64,000 bases of DNA, from positions 26,236 to 90,235 of the forward strand of contig JAPORQ010000052.1 in NCBI GenBank assembly GCA_026710155.1, given 5' to 3'. Below are positions 8,893 to 18,067 of the stretch, piece by piece (positions within the stretch are counted from its first letter, which is position 1; each line of letters opens with the position of its first letter). The translations under genes were made by a program, and so were the position numbers. The notes under the pieces were generated by a model. The model had not been told where the DNA came from. It worked only from the letters and a program-made list of their open reading frames with translations, and searched no databases. The stretch comes from Paracoccaceae bacterium (lineage in GTDB: Bacteria > Pseudomonadota > Alphaproteobacteria > Rhodobacterales > Rhodobacteraceae).

Positions 8893-10040
8893 AAATCACC
8901 CAGCGTGTAATGATTGAGCCAATCCTCTAGCTCCTCGTGATTTAGTCGACGTAATATCGTACTTGACCCCAAGCGTTCACAGGTAACAACTGATTCCGGT
9001 TGATGATTCATAGCTGAAACTAGTACTTCCGAATGTGTTGTAACGATTAGTTGCATTCGTTCGGACGCCTCGATAAGAAGTTCACCAATCATTGATATCG
9101 CATCAGGATGCATACCAAGTTCAGGTTCTTCAATGCAAACAAGTGGTGCAGGTTTTGGAGCCAACAAAATAGCAATTAAAGCAATAAACCTTAGAGTACC
9201 ATCCGATAGCCTCGTTGGGGGAATAGGAGAAGTTAGGCCTGATTCATGCAGGTAGAATTGTACGGTACCTCCTGATATGTCGGTCGACATTCTATCAAAT
9301 CTGGGCAAGAAGCGTTTCAGCAATTCATTAAATCGCGAATAAACTGAATCATTCCTTTGCAATTGGTTAAGAACCAATGCCAGATTTGTAAAATCCGGAA
9401 GTAATTGATCCCCACTGAGATCAGACGGTTGAGGACGGCGTAGTGTAGTATATCGACCGATGGTCCAATCGCTGAAAATCTGTATATCAGCAAAAGATTT
9501 TCCGAACCAGGTCACTTCTGGGTAAAGATCTGGATCTTTACGTTGTTTCAAAACTGATTGGTCTGGCGATAAGTCTTCTCGTTTTAGAGATCTGCGTGCA
9601 CCCGTATCTCCTGCTAAATTGATTACTGGATGTCCGTGCTGAAAACGATAATGAAAACATGGATCTATTTCTCCTGGTTTTGGCTCAATCTCTTCGATTG
9701 CCTCGTCCAATAATTCAACTCTACTGCCTGATGATGTAAATTCCAGACTATATCGTAATAAATGTTCCGGTAGTTTTGTGTATTCCGTGATTACGTCAAT
9801 CTTGGCCTTTTTGTTCGAGGCTTCGTCTTTCCACAACCACTCATTTACACCTCCACCATCTCGAATTGCCGAAGCAAAATCAATAGGAGTGGACCGTAAT
9901 AACTCAAATACTTCAATAACATTGGATTTGCCAGACCCATTTGGACCAATTAATATGTTCAAAGGTAGGAATTCGATTTCCTCCATATTACTGGGAAACG
10001 ACAATAATCCTCGAACTGTAAGTTTTTTTATAAAACTCAT
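8859..10040 (-). CDS. AAA family (RecF/OLD-like) ATPase
   Basis: 393 residues. Walker A is GPNGSGKSN (residues 32-40), the ABC-type signature region is RLSDGTLRF, Walker B is LVCIEEPELGMHP, and a switch His lies in VTTHSEVL. This is the AAA15/OLD-type single-protein ATPase fold related to RecF/SMC heads. It overlaps a DUF4276 gene downstream. ATPase plus TOPRIM-like partner pairs of this general kind include defence systems such as OLD and PARIS, so a phage-defence role is an inference from architecture. The partner is frameshifted here. Confidence 0.88.
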   Translation of the reverse strand: MSFIKKLTVRGLLSFPSNMEEIEFLPLNILIGPNGSGKSNVIEVFELLRSTPIDFASAIRDGGGVNEWLWKDEASNKKAKIDVITEYTKLPEHLLRYSLEFTSSGSRVELLDEAIEEIEPKPGEIDPCFHYRFQHGHPVINLAGDTGARRSLKREDLSPDQSVLKQRKDPDLYPEVTWFGKSFADIQIFSDWTIGRYTTLRRPQPSDLSGDQLLPDFTNLALVLNQLQRNDSVYSRFNELLKRFLPRFDRMSTDISGGTVQFYLHESGLTSPIPPTRLSDGTLRFIALIAILLAPKPAPLVCIEEPELGMHPDAISMIGELLIEASERMQLIVTTHSEVLVSAMNHQPESVVTCERLGSSTILRRLNHEELEDWLNHYTLGDLWLMGHLGANP

Positions 10041-10155
10041 CTCAATATTTTCTTATTCCTAATTTTACAAATGAATAAAGGTATTTCACCTTCAACCATA
10101 CATTTGAATTACATTAGTCCCATTTTCAAAGACGAAGACCTATTTTTCTATGGCA

Positions 10156-11379
10156 TCATTCTTGGGCCAGGCATGTTTTAATATTTGATTTGGCTTCAAG
10201 TGTCTTATGTACCGGACACCTGTCGGCAATTTCCATAAGTCTGTTCTTTTGCTCGTCGGTCAGTGAGCCACGCAACCTGATTACCCTCTCAAATACATCA
10301 ATTTTGGTTCCCTTTTCCTCACAACTTTCACAATCAAGGGCATGTGATTTCGAATGAAAAACATCAACTTCAATATGTTCTAGGGGCCATTTCTTTCTTC
10401 GGGAATACATTCTGATTGTCATTGAAGTACAAGCTCCTAGCCCTGCAGAAAGCAATTGGTAAGGATTGGGTCCGGTATTGGTTCCACCAAAATTGATGGG
10501 TTCGTCAGCCAGCAATTGAAACTTGCCATCAATGGAAACAAACTGACGGAAGCCATTGGGATCATCTTCACTGACTCTGACCATGCCCTCAGGTATCTTT
10601 CCGACTTCCCTTTTGGTCATGGGAGGAAGGTATTTTTCCACCCAAGCTGCAATGACTTTAGCTGCGTATGCGGCATCTTCCTTGCGGGTAATCAAGTGAT
10701 TGGCATCATCAAGTGTTACAAATGATTTGGGATGCTTGGCTGCCCCAAATATCTGCGCAGCATTTTCTATGCCAACAGTATTGTCCATTGGTGAATGCAT
10801 AACCAGTAGAGCTTTTCTTAAACGGGCAATTGCTGGTTCAAGTTTCTCCCGGGTTATATCTTCAACAAATTGCTTTCTGATCGTGAAGTTGCGACCACCC
10901 AAATTAACTTCTGCCTCACCTTCAGCTCTTATCTTATCGAGTTTTTCCTCAAAGTGATGAGAGACATGGCTTGGATCAGCAGGTGCTCCAATAGTTACAA
11001 CAGCCTTGACTGAAGGTATCTCCGATGCAGCCTTTAATACGGCTGCGCCTCCCAAGGAATGGCCAATGAGTATGGAGGGAGCAAGTCCTATTCCCTCTAG
11101 GTGCCTTGCAGCCAAAACCAAATCCTGTACATTCGAGGTGAAATTGGTATTCGCAAATTCTCCATCGGAATGCCCCAATCCAGTGAAATCAAACCGTAAT
11201 ACTGCAATTCCAAGTCCGGAAAGTGCCTCGGCTATACGCCGGGCGGCAGGTATATCCTTTGAACAGGTAAAGCAATGGGCAAAAAGAGCAGTAGTACGTT
11301 CTGGAACATCAGGGCGATCAAGTCTGGCAGAAAGCTTGTTTCCGGCATGACCTTCAAACTCATACCTCGCAGTTGTCAT
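10156..11379 (-). CDS. bifunctional alpha/beta hydrolase - OsmC family protein
   Basis: 407 residues, a fusion. Residues 1-250 are an alpha/beta hydrolase: HCFTCSKD oxyanion region, FDFTGLGHSDG, nucleophile elbow GHSLGGAA, Asp in MHSPMDNTVG, His in DDANHLI. Residues 275-407 are an OsmC/Ohr-like domain with its two redox cysteines, in GLGACTSMTI and DRCPVHKTL. OsmC domains reduce organic hydroperoxides using paired cysteines, and the fused hydrolase may release acyl or peroxide substrates. The fusion is a known protein type. It is probably a monocistronic stress gene. Confidence 0.93.
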   Translation of the reverse strand: MTTARYEFEGHAGNKLSARLDRPDVPERTTALFAHCFTCSKDIPAARRIAEALSGLGIAVLRFDFTGLGHSDGEFANTNFTSNVQDLVLAARHLEGIGLAPSILIGHSLGGAAVLKAASEIPSVKAVVTIGAPADPSHVSHHFEEKLDKIRAEGEAEVNLGGRNFTIRKQFVEDITREKLEPAIARLRKALLVMHSPMDNTVGIENAAQIFGAAKHPKSFVTLDDANHLITRKEDAAYAAKVIAAWVEKYLPPMTKREVGKIPEGMVRVSEDDPNGFRQFVSIDGKFQLLADEPINFGGTNTGPNPYQLLSAGLGACTSMTIRMYSRRKKWPLEHIEVDVFHSKSHALDCESCEEKGTKIDVFERVIRLRGSLTDEQKNRLMEIADRCPVHKTLEAKSNIKTCLAQE

Positions 11380-11428
11380 TCGCTACCCCCATTAGTAGTT
11401 TAATAAACCAAAGTATTTACTGCTCTGT

Positions 11429-11821
11429 TTATTGTTTATTTATCATATCTGGCAACATTCTTCCCAAAGGTTTGCCACCAACCAAGTGAATGTGTAAATG
11501 TGGAACCATCTGGACTCCGTCCTTCCCAGTATTCGACAATAATCTGTATCCTTCTCCTGAATCACCTGGAGTCAAGCCCAGTAATTCTGCAACCTTGCCT
11601 ATGGTTTTTATGTAATCAACGATTTCCTCCGAGCTGGCATTATTGGAAAAATCATCGAAGCATACATAATGTCCCTTTGGTATCACCAAATAGTGTTTTG
11701 GTACTATAGGTGCTATATCTTCAAATGCCAGGCTATGTTCCGATTCATGGAGTTTGTTGCAAGGCAATTCACCCCTGAGGATTTTTGCAAAGACGTTTTG
11801 ATCATCGTAGGTGTATGGCAT
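11429..11821 (-). CDS. HIT family nucleotide-binding protein
   Basis: 130 residues from the ATG at 11821 (an upstream TTG would add four). It carries the histidine triad HLHIHLVGG near the C terminus and the FAKILRGELPCNKLHESE start typical of the HINT/PKCI branch, nucleoside phosphoramidase-like hydrolases. It lies 50 bases after the kinase gene on the same strand. Confidence 0.92.
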   Translation of the reverse strand: MPYTYDDQNVFAKILRGELPCNKLHESEHSLAFEDIAPIVPKHYLVIPKGHYVCFDDFSNNASSEEIVDYIKTIGKVAELLGLTPGDSGEGYRLLSNTGKDGVQMVPHLHIHLVGGKPLGRMLPDMINKQ

Positions 11822-11870
11822 AAAGAGTTCCAATCTTTTGTAATGACATGATTGCTAATTCGTTGGGATA

Positions 11871-12869
11871 TTAAACAGTTTCCTGGAACCTTGGTAATAA
11901 ATTCTCTTCCGGGCGAGGTCCCACATGGCTAATTACTTCGCTTGCTGCCAAACAGCCCAGTCTTGCCGAAGTTTCCAGTCCCAATCCTTCGGAAATACCA
12001 TAGAAAAAACCGGCTGCGAATTGATCACCGGCACCGGTTGCATCAACAATTTTGGCATGTACAGCATCAACCCTTATTTTATTGCCCTGTCCGGCAACAA
12101 TGACTCCATCCTCCGATAGTGTTGTGACAACAAGCAAATCTTCCTTGTCAAGCACTTCCAGGGCATTCTCCAAGTCATTGGTTTGACAAAGTGAGAGTAT
12201 TTCCGACCTGTTTGCAAAAATCAGGTCTGTACCACTTTTGATCAGGTCCCAAAAGACTTGCCTATGTCTTTCTATGCAAAATGGATCCGAAAGGGCCAAT
12301 GAAACCTTACCTCCATATGTTTTACATTGCTCGACCGCTATTCGAAACGCCTCCTGACTCTCAGGTCCATCAAACCTGTATCCTTCAAGGTAGATCCATT
12401 CCGTATCACCAAGCAATTCCCTGTCCATGTCTTCAATGGTCAGAAATTCCGCAGCACCCAGATATGTATTCATGGATCGCTCGCCATCAGGAGTAACCAA
12501 TATCACACTTCTTCCTGTCTCATATTCCTCATTGGAAGAAGCTGGTTCAGTCGTGAATTCGACACCTATTGATTTCATGTGTGAGGCATAGACATTGCCA
12601 AGGTGATCATCCTTGACCTTGCCGATATAGGCTGATTTAATTCCCAGCAAGGCCAACCCCGCCATAGTGTTGGCAACCGATCCCCCGCTTACCTCCTTGG
12701 CATTGTCCAGCAGACTATATAGCTTACGAGATCTTTCCAGATCTACCAGTTGCATGATCCCAAGGTTTATATCAAGGTCCGTAAGTAGTTGGTAATCAAC
12801 ATGGCAAAGGATATCCACAATGGCATTTCCTATACCGACGACTTGGAATTTCTTCTTTAATGAGTTCAT
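11871..12869 (-). CDS. PfkB-family carbohydrate kinase, adenosine kinase-like
   Basis: 332 residues. The N terminus has GIGNAIVDIL, then GGSVANTMAGLALLG (substrate lid) and GRSVILVTPDGERSMNTYLG. The C-terminal signature is DATGAGDQFAAGF, with the catalytic Asp in the GAGD anion hole. Sequence style is that of alphaproteobacterial adenosine kinase-like proteins, which phosphorylate adenosine or a related nucleoside or sugar with ATP. The precise substrate is inferred. It is likely cotranscribed with the HIT gene, so both may act in nucleotide salvage. Confidence 0.88.
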   Translation of the reverse strand: MNSLKKKFQVVGIGNAIVDILCHVDYQLLTDLDINLGIMQLVDLERSRKLYSLLDNAKEVSGGSVANTMAGLALLGIKSAYIGKVKDDHLGNVYASHMKSIGVEFTTEPASSNEEYETGRSVILVTPDGERSMNTYLGAAEFLTIEDMDRELLGDTEWIYLEGYRFDGPESQEAFRIAVEQCKTYGGKVSLALSDPFCIERHRQVFWDLIKSGTDLIFANRSEILSLCQTNDLENALEVLDKEDLLVVTTLSEDGVIVAGQGNKIRVDAVHAKIVDATGAGDQFAAGFFYGISEGLGLETSARLGCLAASEVISHVGPRPEENLLPRFQETV

Positions 12870-13066
12870 GTGACCACCAACTATCCATGTTTAATCATTA
12901 CTATCTCTGGTATATGTATCAAAAAAATAAAGGTGAATCCATCTACTATTTGTTTTCCAACAATTTCTTTACAATATCCTTACAAACAATCGGTCATGAT
13001 GGAATATTTCTTGCCTTGATTAGCTCTGGACATTATATTTGCTGGAAAGGGAACGCTGAAGGATTT

Positions 13067-13345
13067 ATGATGAAGGATATTGATGAAATTCTGAAACCAT
13101 CCATCGAGAAGCAACTGGCCCCTGCAACGATTGTCGATTTGTATTCGGAAGAGGCTGAAGATGTTGACGGCGATCCCATCCTGCAAATCAATGTGGTTTA
13201 AGAAGCAAAGAACAACCTCCTTGACCCAGAGAAATTCTTGGGATTGGCCCAGAGCTTGAGACAGCCTCTCGGTGAAATGGATTCGGATCCCTATCCTGTT
13301 TTCACATTCATGATTCCCGAAGAAGTAGACATTGCAACCGCGTGA
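13067..13345 (+). pseudogene. small conserved partner of HEPN protein, nonsense-mutated
   Basis: Preceded by GAAGGA seven bases upstream. The frame encodes MMKDIDEILKPSIEKQ, then YSEEAEDVDGDPILQINVV, hits TAA at 13199-13201, and resumes in the same frame (LLDPEKFLGLAQSLRQPL) to TGA at 13343. The phrase with an acidic DxDGD followed by a LDPEK helix is one I associate with a small alphaproteobacterial protein encoded just before a HEPN protein. A single codon change would restore 92 residues. It overlaps the HEPN gene. Confidence 0.6.
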
Positions 13346-13771
13346 TCTCATCGTCACTGCCAAGCGACTGGTGGGAAGTATTTATACAGGTCAACCAAGG
13401 CAGAGGCGGATCTCAAGAGGGCATTAAGTACAGACTACTTTGCGATGTTCCATGCAGTCTGTCGGAATTGTGCTGATTGCTTCGTCGGCAAGGCCACAGC
13501 CAACAGGAGCTGCTAGGCCTATCGTGCCGTCAACCATGTACATGCCAAGACACCGTACGGAAAAAAAGCAGTTATGAATAATTTTTCTGCCGATATCCAG
13601 AACTTTGCAAGCAAGTTCGTCGAACGCCGGAAAAAACGCCACCAGGCTGACTGTGATCCCATACACAAGCTCAAGCGTCACGATGTTTTAACTGATATTA
13701 ATGCTGCCGAGGTTGCGATCAAACAACTACAGGCATCAAGCATCCGGGACAAAAGGGCTTTTGCTGTCTGA
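13332..13771 (+). pseudogene. HEPN domain protein (UPF0332-like), nonsense-mutated
   Basis: The frame reads RDLIVTAKRLVGS, then ADLKRALSTDYFAMFHAVCRN, ADCFVG, a TAG where Trp or similar is expected, then AYRAVNHVHAK, FSADIQNFASKFVERRKKRH and VLTDINAAEVAIKQL. This is the HEPN helix-bundle of the UPF0332 type. Many HEPN proteins are RNases or toxins partnered with a second protein. The probable TTG start lies inside the end of the preceding gene, consistent with translational coupling. The stop codon inside the core makes it dead or truncated. The C terminus also ends early compared with relatives I know. Confidence 0.7.
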
Positions 13772-13883
13772 TCTGCAATGACAAGGAGATAAACAGTCCA
13801 CTACCCCCGCGGTTTCAAATCCAATGAAAACGGATTGATCCATTTATCATTCGTATGTTTTAACTGTACATTCTTGAACAACT

Positions 13884-14060
13884 TCAATCATCTTTGGATA
13901 GTCTATCCAACTTAATGCTGAAGTCGGCACTTATCTCATCAAATATCCTGTCCCGCTTGGCCAATTCCTCCAGGAGGGTCTCGTACCGGACTAAAAATTT
14001 CTTACTCAAATCGAACTTTTTTGAACCAGACTGAGGTTTTACCCTTTCATACAGGGGTTT
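13884..14060 (-). pseudogene. C-terminal fragment of a helical protein
   Basis: The minus strand encodes about 57 residues without a start codon (LYERVKPQSGSKKFDLSKK, then ETLLEELAKRDRIFDEISADF) ending at TGA 13884-13886. It is charged and coiled-coil-like. Family not recognised. It abuts the IS1634 remnant, so its 5' end may have been lost to insertion. Confidence 0.35.
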
Positions 14061-14082
14061 AAATCAATTATACAAACGACAC

Positions 14083-14734
14083 TCACCGGACAGAAGCCCT
14101 TTTCTGCAAGTATCCGGCCTCCCCCGGAACGGCATGGATGTTCCCTCCCAACAGTTGAAAAACCCTCCTGTGCAAGGCGGTTGGTTTTGACATCACCGGA
14201 ATGGCATGCCCATGGCCCATATCGATATCAGCCGCGCATGGCCCATTGAGCGCCTGCAGGAGATCCTTGAAACCACTGGCCGGCAAATCCTCCCTCTGGT
14301 GATGGCGACGGCCCTGTTTGGTGGTGGCAGTCTGCGAACGAACCGGGGAAGCAACGAGTGTCATACCGGGCTGGGGATCTTCACCGGCAGACAACAAGGG
14401 AGCCAAATGGTGACGCATGTGCCATTCCATATAACAGGCCGGCATGCACAGGAACGCATGCGAGCGGACCCGGTCTTCCTGCCAATGATGGAAGGGACTT
14501 ACCTGCAGGGAATCGAAAGGCTCTCTCCACCTTCCCCAGATGCTTGCAGGCCCTGACCGCTTCATGGTGACCCACGGTCTCCTCCTCGACTTTGGTCCGA
14601 ATCACTTGGAAATCATCCAGATGTTCCCCTTCGGCAATCGTGCTTGCATTGCGGGCATGGGTCAAGACACCCGTCCGGAAATCAAGGTCCAGGATAGAAT
14701 GCCTGGCCATCTTGCGGCATCTGAGTGTTTTCAA
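14083..14734 (-). pseudogene. IS1634-family transposase, C-terminal remnant
   Basis: Two overlapping minus-strand frames together give the C-terminal part of an IS1634-type DDE transposase. The first (14734-about 14540) has LDDFQVIRTKVEEETV and HEAVRACKHLGKVERAFR. After a frameshift the second (to 14083) has EDRVRSHAFLCMPACYMEWHMRHHLAPLL and DLLQALNG. These match the GIYVIRT, YKSL-VERAFR and ED-RVRAHVFLCMLAYYVEWHMR motifs of the family. The N-terminal and catalytic core are absent; a related N-terminal piece lies at 15717-15840. Confidence 0.7.
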
Positions 14735-14739
14735 TTGGC

Positions 14740-15108
14740 GATTGCAGGGGTAGCGGCTGTTCCTGTCGTTGGTATGTTTGCAGCGCCAACAATGACCGTA
14801 TCTTTTGAGAAAGCAGTTTTTGAGGATTGGAAAAAAGAAAATCCTGATAAAGATTTTGAGAATTATGCATGTGAAACAGGCGATACAACTGCAGAAGTGT
14901 TTGATGAAACTCTCCAGTTTCTTCCTGAATCATTGAGGCCACCTGCCGATTTTATCGGTTCATGGATGCCCGAATGTGGTGTTGCATTAGAAGAACAATC
15001 ATGGTTTTCTGCCGACACAAAATGAAGACCATCTTTTGATGCCATAACAGATTGGATGCCTTCTAATGATGATATAAAGAACTTAATGCCAGATCCTCAG
15101 AATTAAAA
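14740..15108 (+). pseudogene. unidentified gene fragment, broken by stops
   Basis: One plus-strand frame runs through AAPTMTVSFEKAVFEDW, then YACETGDTTAEVFDETL and SWFSADTK, hits TGA (15023-15025), continues with DAITDWMPSNDDIKNLMP to TAA (15106-15108), then with IQRWIPS. The recurring (W/L)MP or WIP phrases look repetitive. Family not recognised. It may be the far half of a gene cut by the transposon. Confidence 0.3.
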
Positions 15109-15317
15109 AAACCTGATGCGTAAATTTGATAATATTCAAAGGTGGATTCCATCATTAAGATCCCATAAGCAATGACAATATTAAGGGTTACGCTGAGAAT
15201 CGTGGCAAAAGACACCCAAAGGGTCGGCCTTCAGTCCTCTCGTTCAAATGAAGCAGTAAAGGGTTAAGTGATTGAATTCCTTGAGGGCGGTTACAGAAAA
15301 GAATCCCCAGCCCACCC

Positions 15318-15716
15318 TCAGGACTTGTCGCGCGCCCTTTGCACGATGGTCAGCACGGTGTTTTTGGTGATGCCCAGATCCCGGGCAATCCATCAATAGC
15401 CCACCCTTCCTCCTTGGCCTGCAGAACCCGGGGTGCCACTTTATCCGCTTTCGGGCATTGACCGGGTTGTCGACCGAGTTTCATACCGTGCTCCTTGGCC
15501 GCGGCCAGACCTGATTTCACCCCACTCACTGATCAGTCCTCGTTCGAATTGCGCAATGCCGGCCAGCATGTTGACCATCATCCGGCCGTGTAGGGTATCC
15601 AGTTCCAGAGCCATGCCATTCAGGACCATCACGGAAACCTTCCACCCCTAGCTTTGGTGGAGCGTGACCAACAGATCCTGCGTGGACCACCCTCAGCGGG
15701 AAAGCTCGGTCATCAG
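15318..15716 (-). pseudogene. serine recombinase (resolvase/invertase) remnant
   Basis: The minus strand gives the middle and end of a serine recombinase across several frame changes: ILMTELSR, STQDLLVTLHQ, then GRMMVNMLAGIAQFERGLISE, an RQPGQ linker, and a helix-turn-helix (WIARDLGITKNTVLTIVQRA) ending at TGA. The catalytic N-terminal domain is absent. It is joined to an IS1634-type N-terminal piece, so two mobile elements are recombined here. Confidence 0.72.
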
Positions 15717-15840
15717 GATGGCATGGCTGGGAAGGCCCGGGTGGTTGGCGATGGTGCGTTTCCCGGGCTTGCCCCCGTCCCGGCGGGATTGTCGGAAGAG
15801 GTGGCAGGTGGAGTTGGGGTTGTGGGTGGTCTCGACATGC
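15717..15840 (-). pseudogene. IS1634-type transposase, N-terminal piece
   Basis: From an ATG at 15840 the minus strand reads MHVETTHNPNSTCHLF, RRDGGKPGKRTIANHPGLPS. This resembles the IS1634 N terminus (ETVPNRNSPP, then REGGKVKKRTLANLS). It runs directly into the resolvase remnant without an intact transposase. Confidence 0.5.
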
Positions 15841-16050
15841 ATGCTGACCATGAAAAATCAAAAATGAATTGCAGGAAAAAAATTTACTGACCAAGTTTTG
15901 TGTACTCAAAGCCCCATCAACAAGGGAGGGGCAGGTGAAACCTGCCCGGTTTGGGCTTAAAAAGTCCAGATTAAGGGAATGTTGTTTGACAGCCTCAAGC
16001 AAGATAGTATTTAAGTTGTTGGCCAAAGCATTTCGTTGATTTCATGAATC

Positions 16051-16206
16051 ATGAACGACAAGAGAATTTTCGACATGATCTGGGCCGTCGCCATGAAGCG
16101 CTTCAGAATAAGTCGGGGACGTCTGGCCTGGATCGAGAAGGAAGCAGGGATCAGGCCCGCACATTCCTGTTGGGGAGTGGAAGTCAAGGCCCAGCCATTC
16201 GGCTAG
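16051..16206 (+). CDS. hypothetical 51-residue protein
   Basis: ATG 16051 begins MNDKRIFDMIWAVAMKR, rich in basic and aromatic residues, ending with TAG inside a strong palindrome. No ribosome binding site is obvious and no family is recognised. It could be a remnant. Confidence 0.25.
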   Translation: MNDKRIFDMIWAVAMKRFRISRGRLAWIEKEAGIRPAHSCWGVEVKAQPFG

Positions 16207-16224
16207 CCGAATGGCTGGCTTTTT
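16191..16224 (+). terminator. perfect 28-base palindrome followed by T run
   Basis: CCAGCCATTCGGC pairs with its exact complement, the palindrome spanning 16191-16218, followed on the plus strand by CTTTTT. This is the shape of a rho-independent terminator for plus-strand transcription. It also lies downstream of the 13-gene minus-strand operon, but there is no T run in that direction. Confidence 0.6.
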
Positions 16225-16499
16225 AGTGTAAAGGAACCGGCAACCGCCTTCCCCTTGCGAAGGCACGAGATGATTTTCGTCGGTAAGGATGTGGTCAGTC
16301 CTGAGACAGAATTGCCGAGAAGGCCGTTAAGAAAGGTTTTTTTAAGCAACAAGGAAACAGAGGATATCATGCAACGCAAAAAATGCGTAAGGTCATTTAT
16401 ATCCTTCAGGCGGGGAGAAAACTGGACAGAATTACCAGAAAGCGTTCAAATCCGGCAAGTCAATTGGTCGAGGTTTTTGACACCTGCAGAAAATTTATT

Positions 16500-18065
16500 T
16501 TAATCAACAGGTATGCCCCAGCCACCACCTTTGGCAGTTTCGATAATGATTTCATCACCGTTTTCTACTTCCAGATCGCTAACAAAGGCATAAGAAATAG
16601 GATCACTTCCCGCTTTTCTGACCTCAAACTTGTTGGTTCCTCCTGGATTTCCTCCGTTTAGACCCCATACCGGATTTTTACTGCGACTGTAACCGGCTGA
16701 TACTACTGCCTTCCCTTTCATACGATAGGAGGTCGAGAGGCTTTTACCACCCTCGTACAAACCCTTGCCTGTTTGATCATCAAGCAGTTTTTTCCATCCA
16801 ACTTCCATACCATATCTGGCTTCACATATTTCGACCGGAAAAACATAGGTTTCGCCATGACTAAAGGAGTACATGCAATTCAAACCATTCCTTGTCGATG
16901 TTGCACCCCACCCACCGAGTTGAGGTTCGACCATGGTATATTTTCTGCCTGTTACCGGATGCACTCCGGCAATGACCGTTCCACAGATTGAACTGAAATG
17001 TCCCGCCGGAAGTTGTTCAGGCATTACCCTGGCCATGCATTGCAACAAGAGGTCAAAAAGTCGAATGCGGGTTTCAAAATAATAACCATGGGGTGCTGTC
17101 CCGGTGGCCTCGAATACTGTTCCCGGTTTGGTTATGACCTTGAGGGGCATGAAGGATCCCTCGTTACAAAACAGATTGGGGTCGGTAAGTACCTTGAATA
17201 GCATCTGGGATGAAATAACCGCCCCATCCCTGCTGGTATTGTAGGGTCCTGCCTTTTGTTCGGGATTGTCAGTCAAGTCAACGACAAAGTCATCCTCCGT
17301 GATGGTTATGGCAACCTTCCATAGATCATCGTTTTCCTGTTTCTCCAAAGCCTCGAACCGGCCCTTGGGTAATTCCAAAAGCCCCTTTCTGGCCCTCTTT
17401 TCCCCTTCTTCAAACAAATCCTCCAGCGCAAGATTGTAATTCCCCATGCCATAGGTAAAGGCAAGTTCGGCAATTCTCTTGCCAGCCCTTCGACTGGCCG
17501 ATATCTGGGACCAGAGATCGCCCCTGGCTATTTCAGGAAGTCGGGAGTTGCAGGTTATGATTTCAAGAAGTGAGGTTACCGGTTTCCCCCTTTCAAAAAG
17601 TTTGACTGCAGGTAGTCTCAAACCTTCCTGAATGATTTCGTAGACCCTGGTTGACATGGATCCGGGTGTGGACCCTCCCACATCGGACCAATGTCCTATG
17701 GAAGAGGCCCAGGCGATGCATTCTCCTTTGAAGAAAACAGGCAGCAAAACCACAACATCATTAAGGTGGGTTACTCCACCGTAATAGGGATCGTTGGTAA
17801 TGAACAGATCGCCTTCCTCAACCGCCTCCAGACCATGGATTTCGATTATCCTCTTTACGGCCTTGTCCAGTATGCCAACAAATGTTGGAATACCGGCACC
17901 CGATCCCACCAGGTTACCATGCTTGTCCGTTATACCGGTACCTACATCAAGTACCTCGTAGATAATGGGACTCATCGAAGTCTTCTTGAGTGTTTCGAAC
18001 ATCTCGTCGGCAGCAGCGACCAATCCGGCCTGGATAACCGATATCGTGAAAGGATCCCTGATCAT
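16500..18065 (-). CDS. hydantoinase B/oxoprolinase family protein (second copy)
   Basis: 521 residues and the last gene of the operon. It opens with DPFTISVIQAGLVAAADEMFETLKKTSMSP and contains GDLFITNDPYYGGVTHLNDVVVLLPVF, NTSRDGA, the ICGTVIAGVHP region and a C-terminal GGGWGIP. These are hallmarks of HyuB, the metal-dependent partner of HyuA in ATP-driven opening of hydantoin, oxoproline or related rings. It is clearly a paralogue of the HyuB at 20873-22537 but shorter at the C terminus. It starts 3 bases after the peptidase stop. The second copy may widen substrate range; the substrate is unknown. Confidence 0.93.
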   Translation of the reverse strand: MIRDPFTISVIQAGLVAAADEMFETLKKTSMSPIIYEVLDVGTGITDKHGNLVGSGAGIPTFVGILDKAVKRIIEIHGLEAVEEGDLFITNDPYYGGVTHLNDVVVLLPVFFKGECIAWASSIGHWSDVGGSTPGSMSTRVYEIIQEGLRLPAVKLFERGKPVTSLLEIITCNSRLPEIARGDLWSQISASRRAGKRIAELAFTYGMGNYNLALEDLFEEGEKRARKGLLELPKGRFEALEKQENDDLWKVAITITEDDFVVDLTDNPEQKAGPYNTSRDGAVISSQMLFKVLTDPNLFCNEGSFMPLKVITKPGTVFEATGTAPHGYYFETRIRLFDLLLQCMARVMPEQLPAGHFSSICGTVIAGVHPVTGRKYTMVEPQLGGWGATSTRNGLNCMYSFSHGETYVFPVEICEARYGMEVGWKKLLDDQTGKGLYEGGKSLSTSYRMKGKAVVSAGYSRSKNPVWGLNGGNPGGTNKFEVRKAGSDPISYAFVSDLEVENGDEIIIETAKGGGWGIPVD

Positions 18066-18067
18066 GG

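Noticed and set aside
16440..16460. GTTCAAATCC as a tRNA T-loop
   Set aside because: No matching acceptor, D or anticodon stems and no CCA end around it.
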